NCBI GenBank assembly: GCA_945898105.1
Contig: CAMDHL010000067.1
Coordinates: 1-9,364, forward strand
Source: Comamonas sp. lk
GTDB taxonomy: Bacteria; Pseudomonadota; Gammaproteobacteria; Burkholderiales; Burkholderiaceae_C
DNA length: 9,364 nucleotides
Direction of reading: 5' to 3'
Shown: piece by piece, positions 6,328 to 9,364 of the stretch
Layout of the letters: the number at the start of each line of letters is the position of its first letter
Numbering within the stretch: the stretch's first letter is position 1
Translations under genes and position numbers: made by a program
Notes under the pieces: generated by a model
Database searches by the model: none
What the model was told of the DNA's origin: nothing
The model's input: only the letters and a program-made list of their open reading frames with translations

Positions 6328-6340
6328 GGGCGTTTCCTCA
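6328..6340 (-). promoter_or_regulatory. Ribosome binding site of the regulator overlapping the kinase stop codon
   Basis: On the minus strand TGA (6340-6338), the kinase stop, is embedded in TGAGGAAA, whose GAGG lies eight bases before the TTG start at 6327. This site decides the regulator start: no ATG or GTG lies near it in frame, and the receiver domain begins five residues later. The layout favours termination-reinitiation and a fixed kinase:regulator ratio. Confidence 0.7.
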
Positions 6341-7957
6341 CGTTGGACTGGCTGTCGGCAAGGAAATTCGGAACTTCATGCTGGAATTGGGAATCGCCAC
6401 AATCTCGCCTTGGTGCGCCTCAATCACATCGCGGGCAAGGTGCAGTCCCACCCCCATGCCACCCGATGTCCGAGAGTATCCGAAATCAAAGATTTCTTCT
6501 ACGCTGTCTTGGGCGATAAAACTGCCACTGTCCCAGAAGTCTATATTGCACGAGGTGGTGTCCACCCTTAACTCAACTCTCAGCCACTTGGCTGCACCTC
6601 GTGCCGCAGCCGAGGTGCCATTGGTCACCAGATTGCGCAGCGCCAGACTAAGTTGTGTTGCATCGCCACGGAATTGAATAGAGCCTACCCGCTCCAGTTC
6701 GTAGATTTGTACACCCAGACTGCGAGCGCGCAGCGTTTCACTTTCTAGAGTCTTTCGAACCAGATCAACAAGATCGAATTCGCTCACGGATAAGGTGCCT
6801 TGCTGATAGAAATCTTTCACCCGGTGGATAATTTTGCGCACCCGAGCAGACTCTGTCACGATCGAGTTGATGGCACGGCTGAGTTCGGGGTGGGCCCAGC
6901 TTGGCATGCTGTGGATGATCTGATTTGCCGCCATCGCGTAGGTGCTGATGGAGGTCAGAGGTTGGCTGATTTCATGGGTTAACACCCCTGCAATGCGGCC
7001 CAATGTAGATGCCCGCTGGAGGCCTCGCAGGCGCCGCTCGGTCAAGACCTTTTCGTCGATCGTGACACCAATCGTTAAGGCAACCAGCGAAATCACTGTC
7101 ATGAGCGTCTGCACTTCTAACACCACGCTATTGGACGAATTGCGGGCTAAATATGCGGTCACCAAAAGCAACTGTGCCGGGAAAGAAGCAACGATAACGC
7201 CTGACATTCCGTGGCACACAGCAATCCAGGCCAACGGCAGTAAGATGAAATAGCTGTAGCGCAGCGGCGTGGTGATGGCAAAGGATGCTAGGGCGCCAAT
7301 CACCATCACAATGACGACCACGGGTCCTATGAAGTTCGCTTGTCGCAACAAGCGCACGCAGGCGCTGCGGCGCGCAGGACTGGTGAAAGCAGACAACAAG
7401 GGCATCAGGACCAACAGTCCAACCAAATCGCCCACCGTTAGTTTGGTAAACACGTCAATCCATGCGCCCATTTCGACGGCATCGAAGTAAAGCAAGGTAG
7501 TTACGGTTAAGAAAGCATTGATCAACACACTCGTAATCAGTGCCGCGAGTCCGACGATCAACGTCTTGAAGTTATTGAAGCTCTGGAACCCGGCCGCATA
7601 ACGCGTGATGGCTGCGCGGGCTCCCATATAGCAGGCGACGTTGATCAGCGTCAGGACGATCGATTGCGCTTCCAATGGGTCGTTTCCTCGAATTAGCCAG
7701 TCCGATAGCGACAACCCAACTGCGTACGAAAACACAAAACTAGTGCGCTGTCCAAACACAAAAATTGCCAACGCTGGTAGGGGGTTCCAGGCGGTGACAT
7801 TCAGGTTGGCGGTGGGTTGAATAAAGCTAACCCAATCCAATGCAACCACGATCAGTACCACCAGAACGTGCCAAAACAGGGGAATGCCGACAAAAGTGAG
7901 GCGTGGGGGGCCAGGCGGTGGCCGATGGAGCGGTAAAGGAATCAAAGCTGTGCGCAA
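6338..7957 (-). CDS. MASE1-domain membrane sensor histidine kinase
   Basis: This inner-membrane sensor kinase (about 539 residues) is expected to autophosphorylate and pass phosphate to the regulator encoded next. The N-terminal ~300 residues hold about eight hydrophobic segments (roughly 22-46, 59-89, 97-117, 132-160, 169-191, 209-228, 235-270, 279-299). LDWVSFI (40-46) and the loop LTVGDLVGLLVLMPLL (173-188) fit the MASE1 integral sensory domain, whose ligand is unknown. The HisKA helix carries phospho-acceptor His328 (LTHEISQPL, as in FixL-like kinases). The ATPase domain has an N-box with Asn446 (LRNLVTNG), the G1 box DSG at 476-478, FDFGYSRTSGG, and the G2 box GMGVGL (500-505). There is no PAS domain. 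The start is uncertain: TTG 7957 comes directly after an in-frame TGA, no ATG or GTG precedes the first helix, and no clear ribosome binding site is present; TTG 7945 is an alternative. Confidence 0.93.
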   Translation of the reverse strand: MRTALIPLPLHRPPPGPPRLTFVGIPLFWHVLVVLIVVALDWVSFIQPTANLNVTAWNPLPALAIFVFGQRTSFVFSYAVGLSLSDWLIRGNDPLEAQSIVLTLINVACYMGARAAITRYAAGFQSFNNFKTLIVGLAALITSVLINAFLTVTTLLYFDAVEMGAWIDVFTKLTVGDLVGLLVLMPLLSAFTSPARRSACVRLLRQANFIGPVVVIVMVIGALASFAITTPLRYSYFILLPLAWIAVCHGMSGVIVASFPAQLLLVTAYLARNSSNSVVLEVQTLMTVISLVALTIGVTIDEKVLTERRLRGLQRASTLGRIAGVLTHEISQPLTSISTYAMAANQIIHSMPSWAHPELSRAINSIVTESARVRKIIHRVKDFYQQGTLSVSEFDLVDLVRKTLESETLRARSLGVQIYELERVGSIQFRGDATQLSLALRNLVTNGTSAAARGAAKWLRVELRVDTTSCNIDFWDSGSFIAQDSVEEIFDFGYSRTSGGMGVGLHLARDVIEAHQGEIVAIPNSSMKFRISLPTASPT

Positions 7958-8269
7958 TCAGAGACAGGCCAGTGAAAGAGATGCTAGGTCGGTGATCTTA
8001 ACGAGCCAAGGGTTCTCTAGCATGGTGGCAAGCCCGTACGCGCTATGCCGTGCGGGCATTCCACTGAATCGTCTTGGAGCAGTCTGAAGTGGAAACGGCC
8101 TTGTAGGGCTATGCACGCATCGGCCTTGGCTTCTGCGCCGCTGTAAACGTTCAGGTATTGGTTCTTGGCGGCGCCAATGGGTGTTGATTTAGTTAGACGC
8201 ACCGACGGCAATGCCCAGGCAAGCGATGCGCAAACGCCTGTGCCATAATCCGCGCCTTCGCTGCACACT
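7958..8269. other. 312-base spacer upstream of the kinase and the tRNA
   Basis: No gene is firmly supported. On the minus strand, ATG 8023 opens 21 codons (MLENPWLVKITDL...) in frame with the kinase but ends at TGA 7960-7958, immediately before the TTG start. Another minus-strand frame runs from GTG 8202 to TAG 8017 (61 residues, including NQYLNVYSGAEAKADACIAL); it looks somewhat protein-like but has no ribosome binding site and matches nothing I know. Promoters for the kinase (minus) and the tRNA (plus) must lie here. Confidence 0.5.
8244..8269 (+). promoter_or_regulatory. Candidate -10 box and GC-rich discriminator of tRNA-Leu
   Basis: CATAAT (8244-8249, 5 of 6 to consensus) is followed by CCGCGCC, a GC-rich discriminator of the kind linked to stringent control of stable-RNA promoters. 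It lies 20 bases before the mature tRNA 5' end. No good -35 box is seen at 16-18 bases upstream, so the call is modest. Confidence 0.35.
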
Positions 8270-8354
8270 GCCCGGGTGGTGAAATTGGTAGACGCAGGGG
8301 ACTCAAAATCCCCCGCCGCAAGGCGTGCCGGTTCGATTCCGGCCCCGGGCACCA
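8270..8354 (+). tRNA. tRNA-Leu (anticodon CAA)
   Basis: This is a complete class II tRNA of 85 bases including an encoded CCA end. The acceptor stem GCCCGGG (8270-8276) pairs with CCCGGGC (8344-8350), with discriminator A at 8351 and CCA at 8352-8354. The anticodon arm is GGGGA / CTCAAAA / TCCCC (8297-8313) with anticodon CAA at 8304-8306, which reads UUG leucine codons. The long variable arm (CGCCGCAAGGCG, about 8314-8325) is characteristic of tRNA-Leu, and the T arm has the standard GGTTCGATTCC. It resembles E. coli leuX in anticodon and design. The apparent minus-strand reading frame across it (PGAGIEPARLAAGDFESPAS) is the usual tRNA-Leu translation artefact, not a gene. Confidence 0.97.
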
Positions 8355-8392
8355 CCCCTCAGCCCCTATCGCGGGCCCTGGGGCCTTCCTAA

Positions 8393-8426
8393 AATTTCGC
8401 CCGTTTCTATGCAATTCGGGCAAATT
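8393..8426. repeat. Inverted repeat downstream of tRNA-Leu
   Basis: AATTT (8393-8397) and GCCCG (8399-8403) pair with CGGGC (8417-8421) and AAATT (8422-8426), giving ten base pairs with one bulged C and a 13-base loop. It lies 39 bases after the tRNA 3' end. Without a long T-tract it is an imperfect terminator, but it could end the tRNA transcript or help 3' processing. Confidence 0.35.
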
Positions 8427-8540
8427 CTCGTCTACGACTACGCCGGCTTGAGCTAAAACCCAATGGCGAGTCGCATATATCAATTTTTTTCAATCCCGCC
8501 CTGGACGGTTTCACACTGCGATCTGGCGCTGGCCGCTACC

Positions 8541-8573
8541 ATAGTGAACAAACTTTTTGCTTGAGTTCACTAT
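8541..8573. promoter_or_regulatory. Perfect 9+9 base inverted repeat over the lldD-like start codon
   Basis: ATAGTGAAC (8541-8549) is exactly complementary in inverted order to GTTCACTAT (8565-8573), separated by 15 bases. The right arm covers the first two bases of the ATG at 8572. In DNA this could be an operator for a dimeric repressor, for example a GntR/FadR-type regulator as often controls lactate genes. In RNA it could fold into a hairpin that hides the start. The repeat is directly visible; its role is inferred. Confidence 0.55.
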
Positions 8574-9364
8574 GCCCACCATTACCAACATCGAAGACCT
8601 GCGCGTTCTGGCTCAAAAGCGCGTGCCGCGCATGTTTTATGACTACGCCGACTCCGGCAGCTGGACCGAGGGCACTTACCGCGCCAATAGCGAGGATTTT
8701 CAGAAAATAAAGTTGCGCCAGCGCGTGGCCGTGAATATGGAAAACCGCAGCACCGCCACCCGCATGGTGGGGGTGGACGTGAAGATGCCGGTGGCGATTG
8801 CCCCGGTAGGCCTGACCGGCATGCAATGCGCCGATGGTGAAATCAAAGCCGCGCGCGCTGCCGAAAAGTTTGGCATCCCATTTATGCTTTCGACCATGAG
8901 CATTTGCTCCATCGAAGACGTGGCGGCTCACACTACCCGGCCCTTCTGGTTCCAGCTGTACATGATGCGCGACCGCCAGGCCATGGTGAACATGATCGAG
9001 CGCACGCGCAAAGCCGGTTGCGACGCGCTGGTGCTGACCCTGGATCTGCAAGTGATAGGTCAGCGCCACAAAGACCTGAAGAACGGCCTGACTGCACCGC
9101 CCAAACCCACCCTATCGACTCTCGTCAACCTGCTGACTAAGCCGCGCTGGTGCCTGGGCATGGCCGGCACGCGCCGCCATAGCTTTGGCAACCTGGTCGG
9201 GCACGTCAAAGCAGTCAGTGACATGAAATCGCTGGCGGCCTGGACCAATGAACAGTTTGACCCGCGCCTATCCTGGGCCGATGTGGCCTGGGTGAAAGAA
9301 CAATGGGGCGGCAAACTCATACTCAAAGGCATACAAGATGTGGAAGACGCCAAATTGGCGGTCC
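8572..9364 (+). CDS. FMN-dependent L-lactate/2-hydroxy-acid dehydrogenase (LldD family), 5' part
   Basis: The first 264 codons of an FMN-dependent alpha-hydroxy-acid oxidase/dehydrogenase are present; the frame is open to the window end and the family is about 380-390 residues. These enzymes oxidise L-lactate or similar 2-hydroxy acids to the 2-keto acid, and LldD passes electrons to the membrane quinone pool. Family residues seen are YDYADSG with Tyr25 (equivalent to Tyr24 of glycolate oxidase), the FMN-binding PVGLTG, STMSICSIEDVA, FQLY (Gln128, Tyr130), LTLDLQVIGQRHKDLKNG (Thr156, Asp158) and LILKGI with Lys252. The catalytic His and Arg lie beyond the window. LldD is the closest type; glycolate or mandelate oxidases are alternatives. 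ATG 8572 is the first Met at the family N-terminus; upstream there is only a weak TTGAG. A perfect inverted repeat straddles the start. It is not in an operon with the preceding tRNA. Confidence 0.93.
   Translation, partial: MPTITNIEDLRVLAQKRVPRMFYDYADSGSWTEGTYRANSEDFQKIKLRQRVAVNMENRSTATRMVGVDVKMPVAIAPVGLTGMQCADGEIKAARAAEKFGIPFMLSTMSICSIEDVAAHTTRPFWFQLYMMRDRQAMVNMIERTRKAGCDALVLTLDLQVIGQRHKDLKNGLTAPPKPTLSTLVNLLTKPRWCLGMAGTRRHSFGNLVGHVKAVSDMKSLAAWTNEQFDPRLSWADVAWVKEQWGGKLILKGIQDVEDAKLAV

Noticed and set aside
8270..8354. tRNA-Leu as an attachment site of an integrated element
   Set aside because: No integrase and no second copy of the tRNA 3' end was found in the window.
8362..8386. GCCCC/GGGGC inverted repeat just after the tRNA as a terminator
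   Set aside because: The stem is five bases with a 12- to 13-base loop and no T-tract follows; it is too weak to list as a terminator.
8017..8483. Minus-strand frames across the tRNA reading 'GAGIEPARLAAGDFESPA' and 'CPGPESNRHALRRGILSP'
   Set aside because: These are the well-known spurious translations of the antisense strand of a tRNA-Leu gene; the tRNA explains the sequence fully. Only the part below 8202 is kept, as a weak separate note.
8536..9069. Long minus-strand open frame opposite the lldD-like gene, rich in His
   Set aside because: It is the antisense shadow of a strongly supported coding region. The His-rich low-complexity composition is typical of such shadows in GC-rich DNA.

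Overview
The window looks like chromosomal DNA from a betaproteobacterium, most likely a Burkholderiales/Comamonadaceae-type freshwater or soil organism. The evidence is GC-rich catabolic genes, the style of the FMN-dependent 2-hydroxy-acid dehydrogenase and acyl-CoA ligase, a MASE1 histidine kinase paired with a FixJ/NarL-type regulator, and a FliK-like flagellar fragment. This placement is inferred from protein style, not from a database search. No insertion sequence, integrase, CRISPR array or prophage gene was seen.

Layout. Positions 1-894 hold the 3' part of an old-yellow-enzyme flavin oxidoreductase, closed by a convincing intrinsic terminator (917-965). Two small minus-strand genes follow: a three-helix membrane protein of unknown function (989-1408) and a small protein with a probable dimeric alpha/beta-barrel fold (1505-1819). 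A 409-base spacer with a strongly AT-rich island (about 1934-1973) separates them from a plus-strand acyl-CoA ligase (2229-3872). A FliK-N-terminus-like small protein (3974-4306) has its own promoter candidate. The gene-poor stretch 4307-4758 contains what may be a decayed minus-strand gene. A TIGR02450 Trp-rich small protein (4759-4980) and an unrecognised 179-residue protein (5214-5753) come next.

The centre-right is a minus-strand two-component operon: a MASE1 membrane histidine kinase (6338-7957) and its LuxR/FixJ-type response regulator (5743-6327). The regulator's ribosome binding site is built over the kinase stop codon and its start is TTG. The regulator's 3' end overlaps the 179-residue gene tail to tail by 11 bases. 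Further right are a complete tRNA-Leu(CAA) gene (8270-8354) and the 5' part of an LldD-family FMN-dependent 2-hydroxy-acid dehydrogenase (8572 to the window end), whose start codon lies in a perfect 9+9 base inverted repeat.

How they work together. The flavin reductase, acyl-CoA ligase and lactate/2-hydroxy-acid dehydrogenase suggest organic-acid and lipid catabolism, but they are separate transcription units and need not share a pathway. The two-component system is self-contained and its targets cannot be read from the window. The items most worth a second look are the 179-residue protein with Cys/His/Asp spacing reminiscent of papain/transglutaminase-like folds, the inverted repeat on the lldD-like start, the unusual kinase start (an in-frame TGA separates it from the nearest upstream ATG), and the orphan FliK-like fragment. 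I did not find a clear new multi-gene system.
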